The notes below the pieces were generated by a model, which worked only from the letters and a program-made list of their open reading frames with translations, was not told the origin of the DNA and ran no database searches. Shown here in pieces: positions 43,693 to 56,390 of a stretch of DNA of 64,000 nt. The stretch is from Eutypa lata (lineage: Eukaryota; Ascomycota; Sordariomycetes; Xylariales; Diatrypaceae), in the NCBI GenBank assembly GCA_022661535.1, contig JAKULF010000006.1, forward strand, positions 1,979,001 through 2,043,000. The letters run 5' to 3'. Within the stretch, counting starts at the first letter, position 1. Every line of letters begins with the position of its first letter. Position numbers and translations under genes: made by a program.

Positions 43693-44581
43693 ATGGATAC
43701 CATAGTTGACCTCTCGGAGCCTTCGAAGGCGCTCGATCTAGCTAATATCCGATTCCAGCTCATGTTCGCAACCCCTCCCCCATCACCCCGCTAATATATA
43801 GAAACCCAAACCCCTTCAGTGGTCATTGCTAACGTTATTTCCCTTCTCTCCCACGCACAGCCGACTAGAAGACACCATCACGTTCCACCTGATCGAGCGG
43901 GTGCAGTTCCCGCTGAACAAGAGCATCTACGAGCCGGGCGCGATCCAGATCGGCCAGGACCCGAGCCTCAGCTTCGTGGACTGGTACCTGCGGGAGCAGG
44001 AGAAGCTGCAGTCGCTGATCCGGCGGTACGAGTCGCCGGACGAGTACCCGTTCTTCCCGGGCGCGCTGCAGAAGCCGCTCCTGCGGCCGGTCGCCTACCC
44101 CCGGATCCTGCACCCCAACGACGTCAACGTCAACGCGGAGATCAAGCGCTTCTACACGGAGCGGTTCCTGCCGGCGGTGTGCCCGGACTTCGGGCGCGGC
44201 GACCGCGGCGAGTCCGCCGAGAACTACGGCTCCTCGGCCACCTGCGACATCGCCTGCCTCCAGGCCCTCTCGCGCCGCATCCACTTCGGCAAGTTCGTCG
44301 CCGAGTCCAAGTTCCAGTCCGACCCCGCCACGTACACCGCGCTCATCGAGGCCGGCGACCGCCACGGCATCGGCGAGTCCATCACCAACGCCGCCGTCGA
44401 GAAGCAGGTGCTGGCGCGGCTGGAGCTCAAGGCGCGGACGTACGGCCGGGACCCCAGCGACAACAACACGGACGGCCCCGGCAAGATTAACGCTCAGGCG
44501 GTCGTGTCGATGTACAAGGATTTCGTCATCCCGCTTACCAAGGACGTCGAGGTCGAATATCTCATGCAGCGGTTAAAATAA
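43693..44581 (+). CDS. ARO7: chorismate mutase (AroQ, yeast Aro7 type)
   Basis: Model join(43693..43763, 43861..44581), 263 aa, the normal size. Exon 1 gives [20 protein letters not shown]; a 97-nt intron (GTTCGC...GCACAG) splits an Ile codon and leads to [20 protein letters not shown]. The allosteric class II pattern follows: [51 protein letters not shown], and [18 protein letters not shown] with the active-site Glu region, ending near [17 protein letters not shown]. The enzyme converts chorismate to prephenate, the first step towards Phe and Tyr; the yeast enzyme is activated by Trp and inhibited by Tyr. The donor GTTCGC is not the usual GTRNGT form. The second exon is very GC-rich. Confidence 0.94.
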
Positions 44582-44633
44582 AGCTTTGTTCATACAAATA
44601 TTCTTTCCCGTCATCTCGGCTAGAGGAAAACGA

Positions 44634-44652
44634 GATAGATAGATAGATAGAT
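44634..44652. repeat. (GATA)n microsatellite
   Basis: A short GATA tetranucleotide run lies in the 256-bp spacer between the convergent chorismate mutase and BCP1 genes. Confidence 0.9.
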
Positions 44653-44837
44653 GGTGATTGGTAGAAAGGAAATTAACGGATTAGAGCGGGTTTTCACGGA
44701 GGGAAAAGGGCTATTATTATTCTCACGGGAGCATCATCAAAAGGGGGTATTGTCATATTTCGTTGAATTCGGCTTGGTTTTGGTTTTTGTTTATTTTTTT
44801 TAATTCTTTTAACTGGCATTATGATAAATGAAGATCA

Positions 44838-45773
44838 TTATGACGGCGGGGTTAAATACTCGCCCACTGCCTTCACTGCGTCCGCAAATCTGCTAGCCTC
44901 GATTAGAATCATGTGCCCGTGGGGCATGACGCCCATCTCCTGGAAAGCCCTCTTGCTGTCGGCGACGGCCTCGTCGGCCTTCGTGAAGGGATAATTGCCG
45001 TAAGCCGTCGCGTGCTTGTGCAGCACCTCGTCCTCCGGGTGGAAGTAGAAGACCGACGCCTCCTGCTTGCCCTTCTTGCGCCGACGTTCTTCGACGCCCA
45101 GCGTCGACTCCGTCTCGAGATATGTCTTGGAGAGTACCAGGTAGTGCGAGAATTCGTAGGGTTCCTTATCTTCTACCGCCGCCTCGATCTCGTCCACTAG
45201 CATCCCGTACATCGGCGGCGCGATCTCCGACGGCATGTTGATCAGCCGCTCCGAGAGCACCAGCCCTACATGCTTGCCAGATGTCAGGAGGTCCGGCACT
45301 ATCCCCGCTAGCGCCTCGTTCGTCCGCGCCTTCTCGCTAATGTACTGTGTAAGATCGGCGATCTGCTTCTTCTCGCGGTGCTCCTGTAAGTTCAAAGCGG
45401 TCATCAGGGCGTAGGCATCGGTCTCTTTGCCTTCGACCTTGACCGTCGAGCCGATAGTCGGCTGCGATAGGATCAGGTCGGCTAGACCGGATATGTCGAA
45501 CAGGGTCGAATCGACGTCGAGGAGCTGGCGCAACAGCGACTTGGTCCCGTGGAAGTCGATCTCAGGGTCAAAGTTGAACCATTCGAAGTCCACGTTTACG
45601 ATGTCGAAATCCTAAATTGACAAAATATTGTCTGTCAGCTGCATAAAACAAAGCATGGTGGTCAGGGGTATTCCATTCAATCTCACCTCGTCATCTGAGC
45701 TGTCGCCGTCTTCGACCATCTTGTCAGGGTCCTCGGCTGCCCCGTCGGCCTCTCTCGCCCTCTTCTTTGCCAT
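44838..45773 (-). CDS. BCP1: Bcp1/BCCIP family nuclear protein
   Basis: Model complement(join(44838..45611, 45687..45773)), 286 aa. Exon 1 ([20 protein letters not shown] and an acidic end) is basic then acidic. A 75-nt phase-0 intron (GTGAGA...TTTAG) joins it to [20 protein letters not shown], the family signature. The rest includes [64 protein letters not shown] and [14 protein letters not shown]. Yeast Bcp1 is a nuclear chaperone for ribosomal protein L23 and is needed for export of the PI(4)P 5-kinase Mss4; the animal BCCIP proteins bind BRCA2 and p21. The first is the likely role here. It is convergent with chorismate mutase, 256 bp apart. Confidence 0.92.
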
Positions 45774-47778
45774 AGTAAATTGTTGAGATCGCCTGTACGT
45801 GTGTGCCCGTGTGACCTATTGTGTACGTACGTTGACTAAATTATGATGAAGTGTGACCCGATATCACAAGCTGAGAGAATATGTAATTTCAAGCTTGATA
45901 TCAATGATAAGATTTCTACGTAGCAATTGTCAATCACCTAACTATACGCTTACCCCAATGTACAATCTCGAAATTTTCTATCTTACCTAGGTATGTAACT
46001 TGCTACCCCTCACTAAGCCTATTCTGGTGGAGATAAAGCTCTCTGGTGCTCTATCGATAAGATATCTAGATCGTTCCCGTTATCTTCAAGCTCTTACTTA
46101 GGACTATAAACGTAATACCCCTCTTAAATCCGGGGATGATTGCTTCGCATTGAGGTTGTGAACTGCTTTGAGATGTGAGTATATGAAAGCCATTGTCATT
46201 TATAATCGGTTTACAGCAGTAACAAGACATACGTCAGCGCCATTATAATTCTAGTCTTTCAGCTGTTAGGACATAGGGTACCTAGGTAGGCATGTAGATT
46301 ATAATCTCCGTCGGCCCTACTTCTAGTTATGCGGGAGAAAGACAAAACAGAATGTTGTATTTAGTAAGGCTGAACTAAAGTATAGCTTTGGAACTGAAAC
46401 GGCTGCTCAGTAGTTCAGTCCATGATACTTAAGAAGAGCCAATGTTCCAATTCAGAACAATACAAAGGATGTATAGCTCAGCTTCTCAACACCACCCTGC
46501 CCCCCCTATCTGAGCTCAGTAAAAGCGATAAGAGCACCATGCTTGCTTCCGCGTAAGCCAGCACCAGGATGCCCGAGATATCCGTAAACCGCAAACCATC
46601 AGGGTGTGGGTGGGGTCGTGACGAGTAAACTATAGCTCGTCATATTGTTCAGTGCGAGGAAATAGGCATTTTTTGCATTACATAGTATCATCTTTACGAA
46701 GTTCGGGGACATGTTTTCTACGCAGACCGTAGAATTGAAGATCATTATTTCAAAAGGGCGGGACAACACGACGACGATGGTTTGTCTACGTAAGTATGGA
46801 TGTAGGAATCCTTATTCGTTTAATGAAAATGGCGCGTCTTATTTTTCCCGTTCGGGATGTGGGAGGGAAGTTCTATCTCTCTAGATACATACCTACCTAC
46901 ACATATTGTATGCATGCGTCATGCGAGTTATTAGTGCTGCTGCAGTCTTGAAGCGTCCTCGTACCTTTTGATGTAGTTTTATTCCCGACACCAATCCAGC
47001 TTACTAGTTGTATTATATGTGGTATTGTAAAGCCCTTCTCCCCGCCTTGGGGAGCTTTGCATTGTCATTTTTAAGTTTAGGGGTTACTGTTAGCAAAACT
47101 TTAACATAGAGGCTAGAGATAGTCTAGAATATGCGATCGAGTCATTCTTTGGCTGCATGCCGGGACCGAACGACACTGCACACACTGCTTTCAGCCTGAT
47201 GGCTTGCTGCATACCTAATGCATGCACGAGTAAATCCCCGGGTAGAGCTCAGTGCAGGGGGGGATTCAGCAACGAAATTATCCATGATCGATGTGAAGCA
47301 GGTATTTAAGGCGCACTAGATTCCGGCTAAGAGATTAGGGGAGTATTGTGCTGTCATGGCGACACTATATTATTTAATGATGGGTATATATCAGGTATTC
47401 CACTTTACAACATAATATGTATGATGAGCCGGTCCAATTTTTCCTTCCCAGGAAACCTTAATTCGCAATCTCGACCATTTCGAGAGATGTAATGAACGAC
47501 GAATCGATTCAGCTAGCCCAGCCCGTGGGAGAAAAAAAATACGCCACGCCCCTCCTATCCCTCACCCGGCCTAAATCCAGATATTTCCCCGAGCTCTAGA
47601 CGCCGGTAAATAATAGTATAGACGCTTGCTTTGACTGCGATTCAACGCCTTTAAAATGCAACAACGGCTTGACGCCGAATCATGAACACCCCACGTTAAA
47701 CCACAATGTATTACGACATGATGTATCCGTCCTCATGACGGTAGCATAATCTCCCGGGAAACACAGCAGTCGCTAGTT
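45774..47778. other. 2-kb gene-free region
   Basis: No open frame of note. AT-rich; TACCTAGGTAGG at 46279-46290 and TACCTACCTAC at 46891-46901. The left end is the BCP1 promoter and the right end the 3' flank of the cyclin gene. Confidence 0.6.
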
Positions 47779-48782
47779 TCACCGCAGCGTCGCCTCACCG
47801 GGCAGGTGCAGGTAGTCGTCCGGGAGGGCTTTCGCCTTGCTGAAGGCCTCTCGCACCTCCTGCCCAAGCGTCTGACCCTGGCTCTGGCCACGTTCGTGGC
47901 CGAATATCGAGGTGGCTTCTGAAGTCGGCGTCTCCCCTGGTGTGAGCTGCAGCCCGAGGCCAACTATGGCGTGACCGGCACTCTTCGACTTGGTGTGCTT
48001 AGCGCTCCAGTTGTCCTTGTACGACCCCGCATCCTCATCGAGCAGTTCGCGCCGGGCCATCTCGATATCGTGCCTTGCCTGTTTGATGTACTTCATGTTC
48101 CAGAGGGGCAAGATGTGGTAACCTAGGGACTCCATTATGCACCGCTCAGTGAAGTTGATCTGCTCGCATGACCAAAGCCCTCGTCCCCACGCCGAACTGA
48201 AGTACTGCGTTGTCTCCTGCATGTCCTCCGTAAATTTAGTGGCGATGATGAGCGCTCCTAGTATGATGACCTCGGGAAAGACTGAGTCGATATGCTGTGA
48301 ACTCGCGGGGCCCGTTCGTAGTTCGTGAGCTGATTTGTTCGAGGTAAGGGGAAACGATGACCGCCAGCTGCGGGAGAATTTCCATGTCAGTGAGTCCAGA
48401 ATGCACACAGCAAGTGCAATGACGTCCATCGGTAAGTCGGCGCGCATCAGCATCTCTTGCACGATAGAAACGGATGGTGTCATGAAAGAGGCCCCCGGAG
48501 GAAGCATTCTAGCAAGATGAGCTGCCGGGCCTACGAATTGGACGTTAGTATAAGCTTCAGCCGCACTATAAAGCAGTATATAAACTTACCCAAAAACTCG
48601 GTAATGAGCTTGTCTCCTCCATCTATAGAGAAACATGAACTCTGGGGAGACGCGGACGAATTCCTGGACGATGGCGGCGGAGTCGGAAGGTTCGACAGCG
48701 GCTTATAGAACTGTCGAAAATACGCTTCGTCGAACTCAAAGTCGTCGTCCTGGACAGTAGAGAAGCTCTTTTGGTGTCCCAT
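47779..48782 (-). CDS. cyclin-domain protein (Pcl/Clg1-like)
   Basis: Model complement(join(47779..48530, 48590..48782)), 314 aa. The ATG at 48782 starts MGHQKSFSTVQDDDFEFDEAYF; a Pro/Ser-rich stretch with SNLPTPPPSSRNSSASPQ may carry phosphorylation sites. A 59-nt intron (GTAAGT...TTCGTAG) splits a Gly codon and joins to PAAHLARMLPPGASFMTPSV. The cyclin fold follows: VIALAVCILDSLTWKFSRSW, PEVIILGALIIATKFTEDMQ, YFSSAWGRGLWSCEQINFTE and RCIMESLGYHILPL. This layout suits the Pho80/Pcl cyclin group that partners Pho85-type kinases, though the Pcl subtype is unclear. The C-terminus is low in recognisable motifs. Confidence 0.83.
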
Positions 48783-51700
48783 TTTGGCAACTACCCGATC
48801 TGGCCTAGGAGAAAGTCAAATCAAGGTGAGCAGCCAATGCTAATGTGTTCGTGAAGTGTTGACGTCGGTTTAAGTTTACTCGAAGGCCCAATTCGCACGA
48901 CCCAGAAGGAAAATAAACGAAGCACGCGACAAGGTTGGTTCGCAGCGATCGATCGTCGGTATTTAATGTAGGATGTAGATCTGTCAGGGCGAGGTGGTTC
49001 TAAGGGTGGCTGGCCTGGACCACAAGAAACTACCGCCTCGAAGAGGTACTTATATGGCTAATGGCTGAATTGGAAGTTCTCGATTTAGCCAACGAATTAA
49101 TTATCGGAGAGTCGGTGTAGAGGTTCACGAAAAAGGGTGTGCATTCAACTTGATTCTCTTTGCTGGGGAAACATAGGAATAAATACGAGGAACGAGATTG
49201 CATACCTACAAGATAGATGAAGTATGCATGTAGGTAAGTAGGCAGTAGGTGACTAGAGACTAGGTAGTTATGTATGCAGAAATATATGTACAACACAAAC
49301 CTACCCAGTTAATGAAAGTCCAAACAGGTATTGTGACCATGCCATGAATGCCAACTTTGGTTCCCCCGAGTAATGCAGCCGATTATTTTATTCAGAAGCA
49401 CGCAAGCTAATGACTAGGGTAGGTCCCCATTTAGCGGCTCAAGAGCTCGGACAATTGTAAATAGAATAGGTAGCCCAATGTGAACGAGGCTGAAATAAAG
49501 TGATCTGATCTAAGATATCCGAGAATGCCGTCACCCGGGGACGAATTAGGGGCTTCATAGAAATCCAAAGGCGTATCAGGCACAATAACAAAACCCCATC
49601 AAAGTAGAATTCAACTACTGTACGTAGTAACTACCAGCAATTATCAGACGAGTTTGGAAAGTTTGCACGGGGTCCGGTTACTATGTACGTTAGGTAGGGC
49701 GCTAGAGTAGCTGGCTTCAGCGTTGACCCATGAACGCTTATAGCCGTCAGGTAGGTATACTACGTAATGCAACTTAGAGGTAGGTGTGTAACTTTTATAA
49801 GTAACATTGAAGGATTTTCATGTAGGATTTAATATATATTATACCAGAGTTGCAATTTTTATGTAACTTACATCAACATGATACTGATGCCTGAGCAATT
49901 TGAAAGCCTTTAACGCCAGTCGTCAAGGTGATAGTTAGATGGATGCATGTACTTACGCGTATTATTATAACTACATAGTTGAGTTTGCTGGTTTGTTGAT
50001 ATGTCGTCTCAAGTTGGTCGAATAGCAGGTGGGGTAGGCATGTAGTCTAGACTTTCTATAATGCAAGGCCTTGGACTAAAATGGTTTTAAAAGAGCGCAT
50101 TGGGTATTTATTCAATCCAAACTACATGTACTCCATACATACCTTAGCTATGTATGCTCACTCATTATGCAAAACTAACGTTAATAATAACAACCCGAGG
50201 CCTAATTATCGTTAGTGAAAAGACCCTGCGCTCCAAACCAGAGCGTTAAACCAACAGGAAGCGGTGAAGTGGACATCAGCCGCAATTGCTCCCGAGCAGG
50301 AAAGAAGGCTGCCAAAGCTGGTATGAGACCTGCAGCGAGTGGGTCGTCCTGCATGAGAAAGGAGTTCTCCGAGTGCCGATAGACGATACGAGAAATCCAA
50401 GAAGATCATGTCTTGAGCTTGAAGACCAGCCAGGAGCCAGCAGCGTAACCACCTCTCCTTATGGCAATAATAGCCCTTTCTTGTACAGTCTGATGGAACT
50501 TTTTCGAATGTCCTATGCATCGAGCTCGAAATAAGCCGATAGAACCACCAGTAAGGCTCACATTAGCAGCCTAACTGCCCAATCACACCGCCACGATGGT
50601 GATATTTAGCGAACATAGCGCTGCGATAGCGGATCTTATTAAATAAATTTAAAAAAACCACGATCTCATCGCCTGTGGATCTTCGGATCGCTATATTTAC
50701 ATATGGATAACTATTGTTAATATGTGCTTTTTGGTTAGCTTTTTGACGCTCAGGGTCTCCAAGAGTCCAAGCCGCACCTCCTTTGGACCGAGCAGAATAT
50801 CATGGCGCCACATTCCCGGCTCTTGCATCATAGTTCCTCTTTTTACGAGGTGCATTTCGCCTGCCGAGCTCGTGGGATGGCTCGTACGTTAAAAACAAAT
50901 CCATTATTCACACAACGTCGGTCCATCTACGCTGCCACGTTACTTGCAACTACCGAATTCAACCCGATGTACGAAGTAAGCTGACGGGCTGCATTTGACA
51001 CTTTAGAGATTCCGTGATGAGTTTGAGACCAGATGATAATGGCCATTCGGCTAGGTATTAACTTGAGTGTAAAGTTATCACTGAATACGAACTGAACACA
51101 GCGTAGTATTTTCTCCAATAAACCGCACGTGGCAGCTAGTGAGCCGTCCACTTCGTACAATACCTACATAGAACATGAATAGTATCTCATAGAAACCCAC
51201 GACTTCGTGACTGCGAAGACGAAGCTCTCCATGAGCATATTGCAACAATATAGCACTTATTAGCTACGATTGAATTGTAAGCCTAACAAGAGCACGTATG
51301 AGTAGCACATGCAAACGGGATATTCTTAGTGGGTAACGGGAATAGCCATCACATACATCTTTGATCCTACACTCTCTTTGCCTTGGTTGGGTGGTCAGTG
51401 GTTACTTGGAATGGAAATAATGGCTACTGTTTTCGCATCTGATTGGACAGCGCAGTATGCCGAGCATCCGGCCAAATCAACAACATCAACTAAAGAAACC
51501 CTCTCATCGAACTTACATAGTTACTTACCTATGTAGATACTTGTGAACAGTTTGAAATGAACTTCTGGTTTCTATCATAAACTGCGTGGTCTAAAACTGG
51601 CACGTCGTTACTACAACATAATTGATGCCTTTCGTTATACGCTCACTTGCCTACATAATCATACTCTAAGTAATAAGAGTAATATCGTGGCCTGCGTATT

Positions 51701-52894
51701 TTACAATCTGAATATTTTCATCATCACAACGCTAAATGCAGAACAATCAGTAGTTACTGCTAGCTAACCTATATTATTCGTATCATAATCCATTTGACGA
51801 TTAGGGGCCAACATGTTTATTCCACTCCATCTGACATTCCCCGAACCGCCAACACCGCGATATGGCAGGTGAGCGATGGCAGTCACCGAGGTGCCCCGAG
51901 CGGTGCCTCGGAACGCGAGCCGAACCAACCACGTCTGCCACTGCGTATCAGGACATCTCTTGCGCCGGTGCTTCTTCGCCCGCCAGCCATGTGCTCTCCA
52001 GTCCCACCGGTCCTCCGAGAAGTGCCACGACCACTCATGAATGTGGAGGTTGCAAGTGCCCGTTGCATAGGGCGGCGGCGATGGCTCCGAAGTCTCTGTA
52101 GCTCAGAGGTGTTACTAGTAGTGTTACTAGTAGTAAACAGACAACTGCATACCTTTAACACGCCCTACTACCCTAGACTCTAGAGGATTATTCCAGAGGA
52201 TTTGTAGGCAACCTGCTTTGCCGTCGCTGGGACATTCCTTTTTGGAACACTCCTCTTCATCACATATGCCAGGAGGGGTGTGGTAGCGGAAGACTCGGTT
52301 TCTGTTGAGTCCGTAGGGTTCTCCTCCATCTGTGCTTCTGTTAGGACCATTGGCGAGTATCCAATGAGTTCCACGAGTACGTCGGTGCCTATGTAGTAGA
52401 GGGTGAAGCACTATACACCATAAAGCACGGCCTCCGCAATTCGATTGACCAAATCTGGGAACCTGGGGCGGCCGACATTGGTGTCAGTAGGCGCGTACGC
52501 ACAGAGTCATATGTGACTAGAGCCAGATGACCTTAAACTCGTGGATCTTATCCTTTTATACACGTACCTACTCATAATGCGACAGAGCACCTCTTTCGAT
52601 CTCATAGCTTAGGCCGTTGTCTAACTGTGTTTGTTGGCTAGTACAATCCTGATAAGGAATATAAGTTTCCCTAACTTCAGCCATCACTTTCAACACGTAT
52701 CATGGTAGTGATTTCTGTTTCTACTGCCAACACAGTTATTCTAGGTCTCAGTACTCCTCCTAGTGTGTTTTCAGAGCCCCTGGATCGAAGTGAAGCTTCT
52801 CGGTGCGATATGCCAGTGGCTGCTAGACTATTTTTTGCAACACGGGGCCAGGTCAGACTGCGAAGGGCTCCACCTATTACACGCGCTCGTGTAG

Positions 52895-53140
52895 AGGCGT
52901 GAGCAGGACGACTTCCTGATCCTACGCCTCCCGATCGCTGAGTTTCTACTCGGTCAAGGCCTAGCTAGCGTCAACGAGGTCAAGCCGATGAGGTGGAGAC
53001 ACGAGGACACCAAATATCATGTTGGGCACACAGAGGATGAGACTCCCTTGACGTACACCTGTGCAGCTTCGGACTGGGAGCTTGTTGAATGGTTGTTGAA
53101 GCATGGTGCTGACCCGGATGTGCTGGATAGGAAGGTTTAA
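52895..53140 (+). pseudogene. ankyrin-repeat gene relic
   Basis: An 82-codon frame between two stops reads LRLPIAEFLLGQGLASVNEV, a charged linker, then DETPLTYTCAASDWELVEWL and LKHGADPDVLD before a stop. The second half is a good ankyrin repeat (xTPLxxACxxxxxELVxxLLxxGADPxxxD). No start codon or upstream exon is convincing, so this looks like the remains of an ankyrin protein of the kind common in fungal accessory regions. Confidence 0.55.
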
Positions 53141-53779
53141 AAGAACTATGGTGATGCCATACCTACGACGGTCCTAATGACGCTTCTAGACTAACGGAAC
53201 TCGTAAACAAAATTCGAAAGAACGAGCAAGGACAAGCTAGACTCGTGTGAGGGGCTAGCATACTCCCCTAAATCCCATGGAACATTACGATTTTCATCCC
53301 TTGTTACGAATAAAGCATTGCGGTTGGGTTCCTTCTTCACTAAAGAGATTCAACAGCTTCGTTTCTCTTAGAAACATGCCATACGAGCATGGCATCGGGT
53401 TTATACCCTACTCAATAATACTTTAAGTTTCCCCCCTTCCAGTTGCCTCTTGCTGGTTACTTCTACCTCACATTTATGTCATTTTATTTCAAACCCTCGT
53501 GACACTTAGTACTTTCACATGGTCAGGATATTGACCCTCTACATCTACCCAAAGACCCATAAACATATATCGCATATGAGTTGTTATACTTAGCTTTATG
53601 TGGCAATGAACCCCCAGTTGACACACCAAAGGGTGGTCGACTATCAAGCGTTGAAAGTTACTTCAAGTTAATATGGGATCGAATAAGAGGCATATCTAAC
53701 TTTTATTATCCAAAGCTACATCATTCCTAAATTCGGAAATTATTTCCTCGAGGTGGCGAATATAAACACTTTCTATTGA

Positions 53780-54064
53780 CCTTTAGAGGGTGTCAATAGC
53801 CCCTTCTTAAATTACTTGCAAAAGGAGGCTATCTTATTTACATGGCCAGACGATTCGGCATATGTTACCACAACCACGTATCAAGTAGAAGTATACGGCG
53901 AATAAGCTCATGAGATCAACAGCGGTCAAATATTGTTCGTAACTGACTCGAGAAAAGAACATCGCCAGACTGTCGTACGCCCGGACGGTATGAAGCTACC
54001 ACTTCAAGTAAGGGGGAACTGCGGATACTGTCCTGACGCATGTATCGAGCTGTATACCTGCTAG
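53780..54064 (+). pseudogene. unidentified ORF relic with one in-frame stop
   Basis: A 95-codon frame opens after TGA at 53777 and ends TAG at 54062-54064. A single TAA interrupts it at 53903. The reading looks protein-like on both sides of the stop: KEAILFTWPDDSAYVTTTTY before, then SGQILFVTDSRKEHRQTVV and NCGYCPDACIELYTC after. I do not recognise the family. It may be chance. Confidence 0.25.
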
Positions 54065-54691
54065 TATATACTTGACAGAATTATCATCCTTAGACCCAGG
54101 GAACATGCAAGAGCCGACTTCAGCATTGACATCTGTTACTCGACATTATTCTGTAGGAGGTATTAAAACAAGCTTAACGAGAAGCATGGATCTCTCAGCT
54201 TACTTGCTGACTTTAGCTAGGTATAATACTACTGAAGACATCTTTTCTTGCAGCTTTCTAGGGTAGCAATGAACCCCCCCCTGTTAAGTAGTTATCAAAT
54301 TTCCCCCACAATGCACTAAAGCAAGCACTTTAAGGCCTATGTAGAACTACTACCTAGTCGGGGCGTGAAATCATTGCCATCTACCATTATAGACCAGCGT
54401 CACCGCAATAGATGGGCGTTTTCCCTAAATAGTAATTCAAAATTAGCAGACATGCTCGATTCTATCCATCGTCTAACTATGTAGCCAACTTGGTATAGCT
54501 AAAAATTGATCGGCGTCCCAGCCTGGATGTCGTGCAGTAGTGACTTGCACCGCACAGACAGAGCGCTAAATTCAGACTTATTCCGGTACCTCTCGGGATC
54601 GTTAAGAACCCATCCGTTCAACTACGTACATAAAAGTTGACTATAACGGAGGATCTATCATTACATCGGCGGTGCTGATGCTTGGAGGAAA

Positions 54692-56390
54692 ATGGCGTTA
54701 AGCTCCAAAACAACATGGATATCACATAGACAACGTCATCCCAAGACCAACGGTCTAGCGTTTGTACTCGTAACAAAGACAGTCATTTTTCTCATCTTGG
54801 TTTACTTCACATATGGACTCGCTACTGCATTTGGCACTAGAGCTCTCCATCTCCCCGCTGTGTGGGGAGACGCCTTCGCTGCGGGATTCCTGTCTCCGGG
54901 AGATGGAGTAACTAGTTCAACATCGGTTAAGCTATTATATGTGACCTCCTATGCTGGCACGCTTACAACACTAAAATTAACAACCTCCGGCGACGATAGC
55001 GACTGCCCGCCCAGTGCCTCTTTAGAGATTGTTTCGACAGCGTTCGACTGTGGCCCCAACCCGTCCTGGGTAACGCTCGTCGCTGGCAGCTCTCTGCTCC
55101 TCTGCGCAGATGAGGGGTTGGGAAGACCGACCGGCTTCGTGACATCGTACCAAACCAGCTCCGGCGGCGTTCTGGCTCTGCTAGACAGGATCGAGGTGCT
55201 AGCTGGCGCCGTTGCGATAACGCCCTACGGTGTTGGTGGGCACGGACTGGCCGTACCGCACTAGTGAGTTATCCATCCTTGGTTCAGCGCTTCCCAACCC
55301 CGGCCCATGGTTACATGCTATGCCGTGTCAGCCCTGCAAAAACGAATAACAAGCTTCGAGGGCGGCGGCAGCAGTACCTAGGTAGTATGTAGGAAAGAAA
55401 GCAATGCCAGACACAGCTCAGCTGATCTAGTTACCTATGAATTCTAATCTAACCCATCCCCACCCAACAGCTCTGTCTCTAGCGTGAGCTCCTTGTCGCT
55501 CTCGCTCCCGCTCTCACAGCAGCGGGAATGGACCGGTGAGCTCCAATTAGTGCAGAACGAGACCTACGCGCTCGAGCAGCCGCCTGGGCCGGATCCGGCG
55601 CGCCAGGAAGCTCCGCACCCGCACGATGCCATCCTCGACCCTACTGGCCAGTACCTTCTCGTGCCAGATCTGGGCGCGGACCTCATTCGCGTGTTCAAGG
55701 TTGACCGGGAGCGTGTCACGAGGACGCCGCTGCCACCACCTGTGGTTGCAGCACCCGGCTCCGGGCCGAGACATGGCACCTTCGTGTCAGCAGCCCCTGG
55801 TGGGGTTTTCTTCTACTTGATCTCCGAGCTGGCCAATACCATCACGGGCTACGAGGTTACCTACGGTGAAGAGACCTTGCATTTCGACGAGCTTTTCACC
55901 ATCACCACCCACGGCGAGGGAGAGGATGCTCCCGAGGGGGCTGCGGCTGCTGAAATCCAAGTCACCGTACGTTTTGTGCCACTGCAAAATGCCTCCACGC
56001 GCACCCTGCTGACGCTACGTTTCACAGCCTGACGAGAGGTTCCTGATCGTGTCATCTCGGAATGAGAGCTCGTTGAGCATCCCACCCTTCGAACGCGGCG
56101 GCGCTGAGATTCCCTCGGATCCGCTCATCACTTTCCGCATAGACCAGACCACCGGATTGCTCACCAAGATCCAAGAATCCCCTGCGGGTGGTCTCATCCC
56201 GCGCCATTTCTCGGTGAGCGCGGACGGCAGCCTCGTCGCTGTTGGCTTACAGGGTGATGACCGCGTCGTGGTCATTTCGCGGGACATCGAAACCGGTGAG
56301 CTCGGGAGCTACATCGCCCACGCTGATGTTGAAGGTGAGGTGACTGCTGTGGTTTTCGACGAAACCGCGACCAAGGGTTCGCGACTATAA
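54692..56390 (+). CDS. lactonase-family beta-propeller protein, membrane-anchored
   Basis: Model join(54692..55263, 55471..55966, 56028..56390), 476 aa. The first intron (207 nt, GTGAGT...CAACAG, branch TCTAACCC) splits a Tyr codon. The second (61 nt, GTACGT...TTCACAG) is phase 0. The sequence fits the seven-bladed lactonase fold (PF10282, 6-phosphogluconolactonase/muconate-cyclase-like): LLYVTSYAGTLTTLKL opens blade 1, then HPHDAILDPTGQYLLVPDLG, GADLIRVFKVD, GPRHGTFV and PRHFSVSADGSLVAVGLQGD. A hydrophobic segment at about residues 22-47 (LAFVLVTKTVIFLILVYFTY) would act as signal anchor, so the propeller probably faces the lumen or outside. Substrate is unknown. Upstream is gene-poor. Confidence 0.85.

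Larger units (their letters stand above)
48783..54691. other. 5.9-kb gene-poor block with relics
   Basis: No intact gene is seen. AT-rich DNA encloses a GC-richer island (about 51860-52110), a Cys-containing open fragment on the minus strand (52127-52411), an ankyrin relic (52895-53140) and an unknown interrupted fragment (53780-54064). A duplicated GTTACTAGTAGT lies at 52110-52133. No transposon termini were recognised. Confidence 0.5.

Noticed and set aside
50580..50700. Possible MITE around GATAGCGGATC / GGATCGCTAT
   Set aside because: The inverted halves match over too few bases and no target-site duplication could be found.
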